Shown: piece by piece, positions 1 to 6,150 of the stretch
Numbering within the stretch: position 1 is the stretch's first letter
Layout: each line of letters begins with the position of its first letter
Assembly (NCBI GenBank): GCA_019428955.1
Contig: JAHYJF010000171.1
Span: 1 to 7,638, forward strand
DNA length: 7,638 nt
From: Burkholderiaceae bacterium
GTDB taxonomy: Bacteria > Pseudomonadota > Gammaproteobacteria > Burkholderiales > Burkholderiaceae_E
Reading direction: 5' to 3'
The notes under the pieces: generated by a model
The model's database searches: none
The model's input: only the letters and a program-made list of their open reading frames with translations
What the model was told of the DNA's origin: nothing
Position numbers and translations under genes: made by a program

Positions 1-762
1 GGCAGCATCGGCGTGGTGGCGATCCACAGCGACATGAGCGGCGCGCTTGATCAGCGCGGCATTGCCGTCACGCTGATCCACGCCGGTGCCCGCAAGGTCG
101 ATGCCAATCCCTACCAGCCGCTGCCCGAGGCGGTGCGCGCGCGGATCGAGGCCGAGCTCGAGGATCTGCGCCAGCTCTTTGCCGCGACCGTCGCCGAGGG
201 CCGCGGCCGTCGCCTTGATGCCCTGCAGGCTCTCGCCACCGAAGCGGAGGTGTTTCGCGGCGAGGCTGCGGTCTTTGCCGGTCTTGCCGACGAGGTGGCC
301 GATCCGGTCACCGCCTTCCGCGCCTTCGCCGCCGCACCCGGCGGCATCTCCACTCCCAGAGGAAAGGGATACCTGATGACCACCACCCCTGACGATCATG
401 CGGCACCCAAGGGTTCGGCCGCAGTTCCGGCCGCCACCGCCCCTGAAGCGGCGCCGTCCGCGCCCGCGGCAGTCGCACCGCCGCTTGCGGATACTGCCGC
501 CCCCAGCCCCGACGCGATCCGCGCCGAAGCCGCCGAAGTGGCGCAGGTCTGTGCGCAGGCCGCGCGGCTTGGGGTGCAGATCGATGCCGCCGACGCGGTG
601 ACGCGGGGGCTCAAGCCCGACGCGCTGCGCGCCCGCGTGCTCGCCGATCTCGCCGCACGTAGCGACGCCGCGGGGATCATCGCCGCGACCCCGGCCGCGA
701 CCGCAAAGGTTAGCCCGATCGTCGCCGCTGCGAAGAAGGCCGCATCCGACGCCAAGCGCTGA
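1..762 (+). CDS. S49-family (SppA/lambda C-like) prohead protease, 5' truncated by window edge
   Basis: This is the C-terminal 253 residues of an S49 serine peptidase; the frame is open to the left edge. Phage members process the portal and scaffold during head maturation. The fragment opens with GSIGVVAIHSDMS, then VTLIHAGARKVDANPYQPL, the typical end of the S49 core. S49 enzymes use a Ser-Lys dyad with the lysine downstream of the GSIGV segment, so Lys32 of the fragment is the likely general base and the serine lies outside the window. Residues 41-118 look helical (EAELEDLRQLFAATV, then the LADEVADPVTAFRAFA stretch). From about residue 120 the protein becomes an Ala/Pro-rich extension, unlike the core and probably a scaffold domain (see the nested entry). 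Position upstream of decoration and capsid genes matches lambda gene C. The family call is confident; the exact N-terminus cannot be seen. Confidence 0.9.
   Translation, partial: GSIGVVAIHSDMSGALDQRGIAVTLIHAGARKVDANPYQPLPEAVRARIEAELEDLRQLFAATVAEGRGRRLDALQALATEAEVFRGEAAVFAGLADEVADPVTAFRAFAAAPGGISTPRGKGYLMTTTPDDHAAPKGSAAVPAATAPEAAPSAPAAVAPPLADTAAPSPDAIRAEAAEVAQVCAQAARLGVQIDAADAVTRGLKPDALRARVLADLAARSDAAGIIAATPAATAKVSPIVAAAKKAASDAKR
358..369 (+). promoter_or_regulatory. Internal Shine-Dalgarno for the nested scaffold start
   Basis: The run AGAGGAAAGGGA contains an AAGGGA core that ends 6 nt before the ATG at 376. It sits inside the S49 reading frame, where such a purine run is not needed for coding. 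It is stronger than the sites before some stand-alone genes here, such as the FII-like gene. This is the main argument for internal initiation. Confidence 0.5.
376..762 (+). CDS. Putative in-frame nested scaffold protein (lambda Nu3-like)
   Basis: An ATG at 376 lies in the same frame as the S49 protease and is preceded by a purine-rich ribosome binding site, giving a 128-residue product that shares the protease stop. In lambda, scaffold Nu3 is made exactly this way from the end of gene C. The start falls where the protease core ends and composition changes. Residues 1-45 are Ala/Pro/Thr-rich and look disordered. Residues 46-105 look helical (DAIRAEAAEVAQVCAQAARL, then PDALRARVLADLAARSDAAG). 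The tail ends in a basic cluster, AAAKKAASDAKR, such as scaffolds often use to contact capsid protein. No sequence similarity to Nu3 is claimed; the case rests on position, start signal and composition. The alternative is that this is only a C-terminal domain of the protease. Confidence 0.5.
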   Translation: MTTTPDDHAAPKGSAAVPAATAPEAAPSAPAAVAPPLADTAAPSPDAIRAEAAEVAQVCAQAARLGVQIDAADAVTRGLKPDALRARVLADLAARSDAAGIIAATPAATAKVSPIVAAAKKAASDAKR

Positions 763-778
763 CTTCGGCACAAATTCC

Positions 779-804
779 CGGCGCCGCGAAGCGAGCAGCG
801 CCCG
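779..804 (+). repeat. GC-rich hairpin upstream of the decoration gene (left copy of an inverted pair)
   Basis: GGCGC at 780-784 can pair with GCGCC at 798-802, with a short inner stem (786-787 with 795-796). The element lies in the 122-base gap between protease and decoration genes. Its 13-base segment 780-792 is the exact reverse complement of 1300-1312 on the far side of the decoration gene. An overlapping alternative stem (CGCCC 799-803 with GGGCG 810-814) competes with it. No T-run follows immediately, so a classical terminator is not supported. Confidence 0.45.
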
Positions 805-884
805 ACGCTGGGCGATACCCCTGGCGCCCGTTTCTGCCACCGACTTCCGTCGCACCCCCGAACCCATCACCCGGAGACTGAACC

Positions 885-1265
885 ATGTCCGTTCTGACGC
901 AACCGCCCAGCATGGGCGATGTCCTCAAATACGAGGCCAACCCGAACTACACCCGCGAGACCGTGACGTTGCTGCAGGGCTTCCCCTATCCGGCAGGCGC
1001 GGTGCTGGGCAAGATCACCGCCAGCGGCAAATACAAGCTCGCGACCAGCGGCGGCGCGGATGGCGCGCAAACTGCAAGCGCCGTGCTGCTCTATGCGGTC
1101 GATACCACCCTCGCCGATGCGATCGGCATCGTCGTCGCGCGCGGCCCCGCGATCGTCTCGCGTGCCGCCCTTGCCTATGACGCCACCGTCGATGACGCAG
1201 CGAAGATCACCACCAAGCTCGGCCAGCTGGCCTCCGTCGGCATCATCGCCCGCGACAGCGTCTGA
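885..1265 (+). CDS. Head decoration protein, lambda gpD family (HDPD)
   Basis: This 126-residue protein is a bacteriophage head decoration protein, slightly longer than lambda gpD (110 residues). Family members trimerise on the outside of the expanded capsid and stabilise it after DNA packaging. Recognisable features are a flexible N-terminus ending in LKYEANPNYTRETVTL, then the small beta-rich fold with PAGAVLGKITASGKYKL, a Gly/Ala-rich turn, the AVLLYAVDTT strand, and the closing KLGQLASVGIIARDSV. The ATG at 885 is preceded by GGAG (873-876) at good spacing. The gene stands alone between two hairpins, with larger gaps on both sides (122 and 95 bases) than elsewhere in the operon, which suggests separately tuned expression. 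Decoration protein is needed at about capsid-protein stoichiometry. The call is confident from sequence and from its place between protease and capsid genes. Confidence 0.93.
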   Translation: MSVLTQPPSMGDVLKYEANPNYTRETVTLLQGFPYPAGAVLGKITASGKYKLATSGGADGAQTASAVLLYAVDTTLADAIGIVVARGPAIVSRAALAYDATVDDAAKITTKLGQLASVGIIARDSV

Positions 1266-1286
1266 CCCACCTGCACGACCTCTGAT

Positions 1287-1315
1287 CCGGCGCTGCGTTG
1301 CTTCGCGGCGCCCGG
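1287..1315 (+). repeat. Strong GC hairpin between decoration and capsid genes (right copy of an inverted pair)
   Basis: CCGGCGCTGCG (1287-1297) pairs with CGCGGCGCCCGG (1304-1315). The stem is 11 bp with one U-G wobble and one bulged C at 1313, closed by the 6-nt loop TTGCTT. It lies 45 bases before the capsid start. Bases 1300-1312 are an exact reverse complement of 780-792. No T-run follows, so it is more likely an mRNA-stability, processing or partial-attenuation element, or a small palindromic repeat, than an intrinsic terminator. Confidence 0.55.
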
Positions 1316-1360
1316 TACCCTCGCCGCCACCCATTCCACCTTTTCCCTCGGAGCCTCCCC

Positions 1361-2383
1361 ATGACCCTGATCCGCAATCCCTTCGACGCTGGCGGCTATT
1401 CGCTGGCCGAGATGACGCAGGCGATCAACATCCTGCCCAACCTCTACACCCGCCTTGGCCAGATCGGCCTCTTCCGCTTCGAGGGCGTGAGCCAGCGCTC
1501 GGTGATCATCGAGCAATACGAAGGTGTGCTGAGCCTCCTGCCCTCGGTCCCCCTCGGCGCCCCCGCCACCGTCGGCACCCGCGAGGGTCGCTCGATGCGC
1601 AGCTTTGCCCTGCCGTGGATCCCGCATGACGATGTGATCCTGCCGGGCGACATCCAGGGGATGCCCGCGCTCGGGGTCTCGGACGCGGCCGATCCTCTGG
1701 TTGAGGTGATGAACCGCAAGCTCATGCTCATGCGCCGCAAGCATGCGCAGACGCGGGAATACATGGAAATGAACGCACTCCGCGGCATCGTGAAGGATGG
1801 CGCAGGCACGACCCTCTACAACTACTTCACCGAATTCGGCCTGGCACAAATCACGGTCGACTTCCTTCTCGGCACCGCGGGCACGAACGTGCAGGGCAAG
1901 GTGCGCGAGGTGCTGCGCGCCATCGAGGACAATCTTCTGGGCGAGGCCATGACCTCGGTGCATGCCCTTGTCAGCCGTGAGTTCTTTGACAAGCTGATCG
2001 CGCATCCCAAGACCGAGGAGGCCTACAAGTTCTATGCCGCGACCGGCGCCCAGCCCCTGCGCGAGGATGTACGCCGCAACTTCCCCTTCGCGGGCATCCT
2101 CTTCGAGGAGTATGCGGGCACCGTGACGCTCTCGACCAAGGCCGCCGAACGGCTGGTTCCTGCGAATGAAGGCATCGCCTTTCCCATGGGCACGATGGAC
2201 ACCTTCGCGACCTACGGCGGCCCGGCGAACCTTCTGGAAACCGCCAACACCATCGGCCTGCCGCTCTACGCCCGCCAGCATCTCGACGAGAAGGGCCGCT
2301 GGATAGACCTGATGACCGAGGCCTCGATCCTGCCGGTCAACAAGCGGCCGCGGCTCGCGATCCGGATCTTGAGCTCGAACTGA
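1361..2383 (+). CDS. Major capsid protein, lambda gpE family
   Basis: This 340-residue protein matches the phage major capsid protein E family and is nearly the length of lambda gpE (341). It forms the icosahedral shell. Family-typical stretches are the N-terminal RNPFDAGGYSLAEMTQAINI, the YTRLGQIGLFRFEGV segment, PWIPHDDVILPGDIQGM (residues 85-101), a long helix around residues 111-145 with MNRKLMLMRRKHAQTREYM, and a C-terminal domain with GILFEEYAG and the TYGGPANLLETANTIG loop. The ATG at 1361 is chosen because GGAG (1350-1353) precedes it at proper spacing and the protein aligns naturally from there. The frame runs upstream to 1298 through the hairpin, but those 21 codons look non-coding. 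It precedes the FII-like gene directly; no FI-like gene intervenes. Confidence 0.95.
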   Translation: MTLIRNPFDAGGYSLAEMTQAINILPNLYTRLGQIGLFRFEGVSQRSVIIEQYEGVLSLLPSVPLGAPATVGTREGRSMRSFALPWIPHDDVILPGDIQGMPALGVSDAADPLVEVMNRKLMLMRRKHAQTREYMEMNALRGIVKDGAGTTLYNYFTEFGLAQITVDFLLGTAGTNVQGKVREVLRAIEDNLLGEAMTSVHALVSREFFDKLIAHPKTEEAYKFYAATGAQPLREDVRRNFPFAGILFEEYAGTVTLSTKAAERLVPANEGIAFPMGTMDTFATYGGPANLLETANTIGLPLYARQHLDEKGRWIDLMTEASILPVNKRPRLAIRILSSN

Positions 2384-2395
2384 CGGGCGACACCG

Positions 2396-2710
2396 ATGTC
2401 CGTCTTTGCCGCCGCCATGGACCGCATCTTCACCCATGCCTCCCTGGCGGCACCGGCCCTCTGGATTTCTGCCACCACGTCGGAGGAACGCCCGATCCGC
2501 GTCATCGCCCGCGCCCCGGATCGGATCACCGATTTTGGCGTCGGGCGGCTCGTGAGCGATACAATGGTGGTCGATGTGCGTGTCACCGATCTCCCCGCGC
2601 CGCGCCCCGGTGATCTGATCGTCATCGGCAGCGAGAGCCATGTGATCCAGGGGGAGCCTGTGCGCGACCGCGAGCGGCTGGTCTGGACCCTCGATCTCAG
2701 GCCCGCGTGA
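2396..2710 (+). CDS. Head-tail joining protein, lambda FII-like
   Basis: This 104-residue protein resembles the lambda FII head-tail attachment family, whose members sit at the bottom of the connector and give the tail its docking surface. It has an N-terminal helix (MSVFAAAMDRIFTHASLAA), then a small beta domain with the family pattern of a strand pair (VVDVRVTDL), the turn PRPGDLIVIGSESHVI, and a final strand LVWTLDLRP. The arrangement 'RxGDxLxIG...W/VI' parallels lambda FII. It starts 12 bases after the capsid stop with only a weak GGG upstream, which suggests translational coupling. It ends 4 bases before the DUF6441 start. Annotation pipelines may give this family a misleading transporter name; position supports the virion role. 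Confidence 0.8.
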   Translation: MSVFAAAMDRIFTHASLAAPALWISATTSEERPIRVIARAPDRITDFGVGRLVSDTMVVDVRVTDLPAPRPGDLIVIGSESHVIQGEPVRDRERLVWTLDLRPA

Positions 2711-2714
2711 TCCG

Positions 2715-3335
2715 ATGAAGCTGACGTTCGAGATCGGCGCAGACCTTGCGGCGCTGATGGCGGCAGAAATCCGCGCCGGAGAACGCGCTATCACCACTGC
2801 CATGCGCGAGGCGGGCACGGGGCTCAAATCTGCCTGGCGCGGGCAGATCACCGGCGCGGGCCTGGGGACGCGGCTTGGCAACTCGATCCGGCTTGCGACC
2901 TATCCCAAGGCGGGCGAGAGCCTGAACGCCGCGGCACTGGTCTGGTCGAACGCGCCGGTGATTGTCGGCGCGCATGATACCGGACCGTTGATCCGCTCGA
3001 AACACGGGTTCTGGCTGGCGATCCCGACGCATGCCGCCGGGAAAAGCAGCAAGGGCGGCCGTATCTCCCCCGGCGAATGGGAGCGCCGGACCGGATTGCG
3101 GCTGCGGTTCATCTATCGCCGCAGGGGGCCGAGCCTGCTGGTTGCGGAGGGGCGTCTGAACACGAAAGGCCGCGCGGTAGCATCGCGGGCGAAAACCGGA
3201 CGTGGTGTCGCAACTGTGCCGATATTCCTGCTCGTGCCGCAGGTCAATTTGCGCAAGCGGCTGGATCTGGCGCGGGAGGCCGAGCGGTCCATCGACGGCG
3301 TGGCCCCCAAAATCGTTTCACGCTGGAGGAACTAA
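2715..3335 (+). CDS. DUF6441-family protein, probable tail completion / neck protein (lambda Z position)
   Basis: This 206-residue protein is of the type annotated as DUF6441 in alphaproteobacterial phages. It occupies the slot of lambda gpZ or HK97 gp10, so a role in tail completion or head-tail joining is inferred from order, not shown by homology. Visible features are an N-terminal helix with alternating charges (residues 8-42, AALMAAEIRAGERAITTAM), conserved-looking RGQITGAGLGTRLGNSIR, GFWLAIPTHAAG (residues 98-109), RITP-like RISPGEWERRTGLRLRFIYR, a basic loop LNTKGRAVASRAKTGRG, and the closing VPIFLLVPQVNLRKRLDL. The N- and C-terminal parts look intact. It starts 4 bases after the FII-like stop with no strong site, so coupling is likely. 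The low-GC insert begins immediately after its stop codon. Confidence 0.8.
   Translation: MKLTFEIGADLAALMAAEIRAGERAITTAMREAGTGLKSAWRGQITGAGLGTRLGNSIRLATYPKAGESLNAAALVWSNAPVIVGAHDTGPLIRSKHGFWLAIPTHAAGKSSKGGRISPGEWERRTGLRLRFIYRRRGPSLLVAEGRLNTKGRAVASRAKTGRGVATVPIFLLVPQVNLRKRLDLAREAERSIDGVAPKIVSRWRN
3325..3330 (+). promoter_or_regulatory. Stranded Shine-Dalgarno-like GGAGGA at the end of the DUF6441 gene
   Basis: A near-perfect GGAGGA lies in the last codons of the DUF6441 gene, but no plus-strand start follows within a usable distance. In an uninterrupted operon it would serve the next tail gene. Its position right at the edge of the low-GC insert suggests that the insert separated this site from the tail terminator gene, now about 1.4 kb downstream with its own AAGGGAGAG site. 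This is an inference from one site. Confidence 0.3.
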
Positions 3336-4740
3336 ATTCGTCTCAGCTTCGCCGACAACAGACAATTGAAACTATCAATTCACCACATCTAATCCTCTTT
3401 GGCGAGCCTTACTATTAATTAATCTCAGTCACCGAAATGATGCGGCTTCCCAATCATCTGGTGCCATAGTCCTAATATTCGCAGGGACTAACTTGTCCAA
3501 CATAGGCTCCAACTCTAGCATCACACACCTGAGGACATTTTCTACTGCACCGCAAAAATCCATAGACGCAGATAGCTTATCCGGCTGCATAACAAAGCGA
3601 CTCCTAATCTTCGAGCTTCGATCAACAAAATTTGGATGACTATCAAAAGATCTGCTCAAGTAGATCCTGTCTTTCGTTTTCCGGAAGGCTTCTAACGAAG
3701 AAAGAAGTAGAATACCCCCAGACCCAGTCCAGAGATAAGGGTTGGGGACATCATGACCTCGAATCCATGTATACCGCAGTTCCGTCTCGACTAACTCGCA
3801 AATGTCGAGGGCGAGCTTGTCAGCTTCGAACTCTTCCCGATGGGCATCATCGCGACTGAGTATAGCTCGCCCGTGGCCAAGCGTGTGATGCGCATACTCA
3901 TGAGCAAGGCCGAAAACCTCCATCGAGAGCGCAACCTGCTCCATCAATAGCACCTCATCCTTGTTTGAAGGCTTGAACGGTGCGAGCATGTGTGTCCCCG
4001 TCAGCGCAAAGGAAACGAAAATCCGCCACCAGTATAGGAGAAGTTGTGGACGCTTCCTGAGCTCGGCTCTCAACCTGCTCTCATCATAATGCACGCCAAG
4101 ACAAAAGGGCGCAGCAAGCTGTGTTCGAACATAAGCACGGGCCACCAGACCGCAGTATCTGGTAAAGAACGAACCCATGGTAATGATGGACTGATCAGTC
4201 ATCACTACATTTACTTTGGATACAAATGGCCCCGCCTTTGGTTCGATTGCAAAATGAACGCTTTCCCGATTTGGAACATTCATCTTCTTGGCCGCACCTC
4301 GAATCAGTTTTGAGAGCCTATCCAGTGCAGCCTCGGTAAGTCTAGCGACCCCCGGGCTTGTAGTTGGCGCACTTTCAATTCGGTCTTTCTCGACCTTCTC
4401 ATGCATTTCAATTTCGTCGTCGGACCAACCGGCATCCAAGAACGCACGTCGAACACTGGATTCATCACGTCCTGGATGAATATACTCAGGATCGTCAAAA
4501 GTTGACCATTCGTGACTTCTGGCTCGGTCTAGCATCTGCTGCCATAAATCGACTGCGGCTTGTCTCGAAATTTCTCCACTATTCACAAAGATCCCCAATA
4601 ATTAATCGCGTTGAGCCAACCATATCAGAACAGCACAAGAATGATCAGACCGTATTCTGTCGCCGGCGGTCCTTGCGTCGAAACCGAGTCATTGAACATC
4701 GTACCTCGCCCGCATGATCCGCACGAGCCATCTCTTCTTC
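3336..4740. other. Low-GC inserted cargo (moron) segment between Z-like and U-like tail genes
   Basis: Composition drops abruptly after the DUF6441 stop: sample 60-base blocks count about 45 % GC (3421-3480) and 53 % (4501-4560), against about 70-73 % in flanking late genes. The segment holds one minus-strand gene in an otherwise entirely plus-strand operon. Its left gap (3336-3428) contains only a weak AT palindrome (AATTGA/TCAATT at 3364-3380). Its right gap (4599-4761) is 163 bases and rises in GC from about 4660; it presumably carries the promoter of the minus-strand gene, though I could not place convincing -35/-10 boxes. I found no transposase, terminal inverted repeats or clear target duplication. 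The right boundary is approximate. Confidence 0.65.
3429..4586 (-). CDS. Uncharacterised zinc metallopeptidase (HExxH...ExxAD, M48-like), cargo gene
   Basis: This 385-residue protein has a gluzincin-type metallopeptidase signature. Counting from the GTG start at 4586, HEYAHH is at 229-234 (zinc ligands H229, H233; catalytic E230), EFEAD at 252-256 (E252 the likely third ligand), and SHP at 316-318 followed by a basic stretch ending SKIRSRF. The HExxH, ExxAD and (T/S)HP order is that of M48 peptidases; ImmA/IrrE (M78) proteins have a related HExxH...E pattern and are the alternative. Residues 1-75 are charged and helical. Residues 182-201 (LLLYWWRIFVSFALTG) are hydrophobic but interrupted by Arg, so a membrane span is doubtful. 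No signal peptide is seen. GTG 4586 is preferred because GGGGA lies 5 nt upstream; TTG 4598 gives 389 residues but has no such site. The gene is antisense to the late operon and lower in GC, so lysogenic or independent expression is likely. Substrate and role are unknown. Confidence 0.8.
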   Translation of the reverse strand: MNSGEISRQAAVDLWQQMLDRARSHEWSTFDDPEYIHPGRDESSVRRAFLDAGWSDDEIEMHEKVEKDRIESAPTTSPGVARLTEAALDRLSKLIRGAAKKMNVPNRESVHFAIEPKAGPFVSKVNVVMTDQSIITMGSFFTRYCGLVARAYVRTQLAAPFCLGVHYDESRLRAELRKRPQLLLYWWRIFVSFALTGTHMLAPFKPSNKDEVLLMEQVALSMEVFGLAHEYAHHTLGHGRAILSRDDAHREEFEADKLALDICELVETELRYTWIRGHDVPNPYLWTGSGGILLLSSLEAFRKTKDRIYLSRSFDSHPNFVDRSSKIRSRFVMQPDKLSASMDFCGAVENVLRCVMLELEPMLDKLVPANIRTMAPDDWEAASFR

Positions 4741-4761
4741 CAACTGCCATAAAGGGAGAGT

Positions 4762-5184
4762 ATGCCCACCACCCTCGAAACCGTCCTCACCGCGCTGCTC
4801 GCGCGGCTTCAGCCCCTTTCCGCCCTCACTCTGCGCGATGATGTCTTGCTAGAGCGGATCCCGGCAGCGGGGCTGATCATCCTGCGCGATGGCCAGCCGG
4901 GCGAGCCGGAAGTGACGCTGTCGCCCCTGCGCTATCACTACCAGCACCGGGCCGAGCTGGAGGTCGTCGTCCAGACGGGCACCGGCCGAGCCAGCGCATT
5001 CGATGACCTGATCGCCGCCATCGGCGTGGCGCTGGAGGCTGACCGGACGCTGGCCGGCCTCTGTGACTGGGTCGAACCGGAAGCCCCGGCCTCGGTCGAC
5101 CTGCCCATCGAGGGCGCGGCGGCCTTGAAGGCGGCGGTGATCTCCGTCGTTTTGCACTATACCACCACCAGCCCCTTAGGCTGA
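4762..5184 (+). CDS. Tail terminator protein (lambda U position), of the type often labelled 'acyl-CoA transferase'
   Basis: This 140-residue protein sits in the lambda gpU slot. Tail terminators form a hexameric ring that caps the growing tube and binds the head connector. The sequence follows the usual pattern: an N-terminal helix (TTLETVLTALLARLQPL), strand LLERIPAAGLIILRDG, the PEVTLSPLRYHYQHRAELEVVVQ strand region, a central helix (AFDDLIAAIGVALEAD), and a final strand pair ending AAVISVVLHYTTT. Alphaproteobacterial phage homologues often carry the name acyl-CoA transferase; nothing here supports that activity, and the size and position favour a virion role. A good AAGGGAGAG site (4752-4760) precedes the ATG. 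It is separated from its expected upstream neighbour by the inserted cargo. Confidence 0.75.
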   Translation: MPTTLETVLTALLARLQPLSALTLRDDVLLERIPAAGLIILRDGQPGEPEVTLSPLRYHYQHRAELEVVVQTGTGRASAFDDLIAAIGVALEADRTLAGLCDWVEPEAPASVDLPIEGAAALKAAVISVVLHYTTTSPLG

Positions 5185-5209
5185 ATTCCCACCATAAAGG
5201 AGTCCCCCC

Positions 5210-6148
5210 ATGGCACGTGCGCAAGGCGCGCGGGCGCAGATGGCGCTTGCGTTCGAGACCATTTACGGCACCCCGCCCGCCAGCGGCTACAAGCTGATGC
5301 CCTTCGCGCGGGCGACGCTCGGCGCGGAACAGCCGCTGCAAGCCTCGGAACTGCTGGGCTATGGCCGCGATCCCCTGGCCCCGATCAAGGACGCCGTGAC
5401 GGCGGATGGCGAGGTGGTGGTACCGATCGACGTCGAGGCCTTCGGCTACTGGCTGAAGGCAGCGTTCGGGGCGCCCGCGACCTCGGGCACTACGCCGAAG
5501 ACCCATACCTTCCAGTCGGGCAATTGGACGCTGCCCTCGATGGCGATCGAGGTGGCAATGCCCGAGGTGCCGCGGTTCGCGATGTATGCGGGCTGCATGC
5601 TGGATCAGATCAGCTGGCAGATGCAGCGCTCTGGCCTCTTGACCGCCACCGCGCGGCTGATTGCGCAGGGCGAGAGCATCGCCACCACCACGGCGGCGGG
5701 CACACCGACCGCGCTCGGGCTGCAGCGGTTCGGCCACTTCAACGGCACGGTGAAGCGTAATGGTGTCGCCATGGGCAACATGGTCTCGGCCGAGATCACC
5801 TACGCAAACGGCCTCGACCGGATCGAGACGATCCGCGCTGATGGCAAGATCGAGGGCGCCGATCCCGGCATGGCCTCGCTGACGGGGCGCATCGAGGTGC
5901 GCTTTGCCGACAGCACGCTGGTGAGCCAAGCGATCGATGGGTCACCTTGCGAGTTGGAGTTCGTCTACAGCCTCGGCGCGAACGCGAGCTTCACCTTCAC
6001 CGCGCATGCGGTCTACCTGCCGATCCCGCGCGTCGAGATCGCGGGGCCGCAGGGGGTGCAGGCGAGCTTCGACTGGCAGGCGGCGAAAGCAACTTCGCCC
6101 GCCCGCATGTGCACCTCCATTCTTGTCAACACCGTCACAGGATACTGA
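5210..6148 (+). CDS. Major tail tube protein (Phage_tube_2-like, lambda V position)
   Basis: This 312-residue protein is a phage tail tube subunit, which polymerises as stacked hexameric rings around the tape measure. Family-typical features are the N-terminal GARAQMALAFETIYGTPP, an ELLGYGRDP segment, the central VPIDVEAFGYWLKAAFG, the FQSGNWTLPSMAIEVAMPE strand, and the late IEVRFADSTLVSQAI and LEFVYSLGANASFTFTAHAVYLP strands. The ATG at 5210 follows a strong AAAGGAG (5196-5202), consistent with high expression. The stop is 2 bases before the chaperone start, which suggests coupling. It is longer than lambda gpV (246), as is usual for this family. Confidence 0.9.
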   Translation: MARAQGARAQMALAFETIYGTPPASGYKLMPFARATLGAEQPLQASELLGYGRDPLAPIKDAVTADGEVVVPIDVEAFGYWLKAAFGAPATSGTTPKTHTFQSGNWTLPSMAIEVAMPEVPRFAMYAGCMLDQISWQMQRSGLLTATARLIAQGESIATTTAAGTPTALGLQRFGHFNGTVKRNGVAMGNMVSAEITYANGLDRIETIRADGKIEGADPGMASLTGRIEVRFADSTLVSQAIDGSPCELEFVYSLGANASFTFTAHAVYLPIPRVEIAGPQGVQASFDWQAAKATSPARMCTSILVNTVTGY

Positions 6149-6150
6149 CC

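Noticed and set aside
799..835. Possible intrinsic terminator (GGGCG 810-814 with CGCCC 825-829, then GTTTCT)
   Set aside because: The stem is only 5 bp with a 10-nt loop and the T-tract is too short; it also sits within a co-directional late operon.
1298..1360. Upstream extension of the capsid protein to 1298
   Set aside because: These 21 codons overlap the strong hairpin, and the start has no ribosome site, whereas ATG 1361 has GGAG at proper spacing and gives the family-typical length.
1175..2881. 568-codon minus-strand open frame opposite the capsid genes
   Set aside because: It is a GC-codon shadow of the capsid, FII-like and DUF6441 genes; its translation is rich in His, Arg and Asp, with no recognisable domain, and it crosses several real genes.
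3364..3380. AATTGA/TCAATT palindrome as a terminator for the metallopeptidase gene
   Set aside because: It is a weak 6-bp stem with no GC base and no T-run on the minus strand.
4645..4731. 28-residue minus-strand mini-ORF (MARADHAGEVRCSM...) with GGAAGA upstream
   Set aside because: It has a plausible ribosome site and lies upstream of the metallopeptidase, so a leader or tiny partner is conceivable, but it is too short and unconserved-looking to support without homologues.
4611..4841. 76-codon plus-strand frame from TTG 4611
   Set aside because: It overlaps the real tail terminator gene out of frame, has no ribosome site, and is Pro/His/Arg-rich as expected of a shadow.
4762..5184. Acyl-CoA transferase function for the 140-residue gene
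   Set aside because: The protein is far too short for a CoA transferase and has no CoA-binding motif; its size and place match a tail terminator.
4877..5929. 350-codon minus-strand open frame opposite the tail terminator and tube genes
   Set aside because: Composition is typical of an antisense shadow (Arg/His/Pro-rich), and it crosses the boundary of two well-supported genes.
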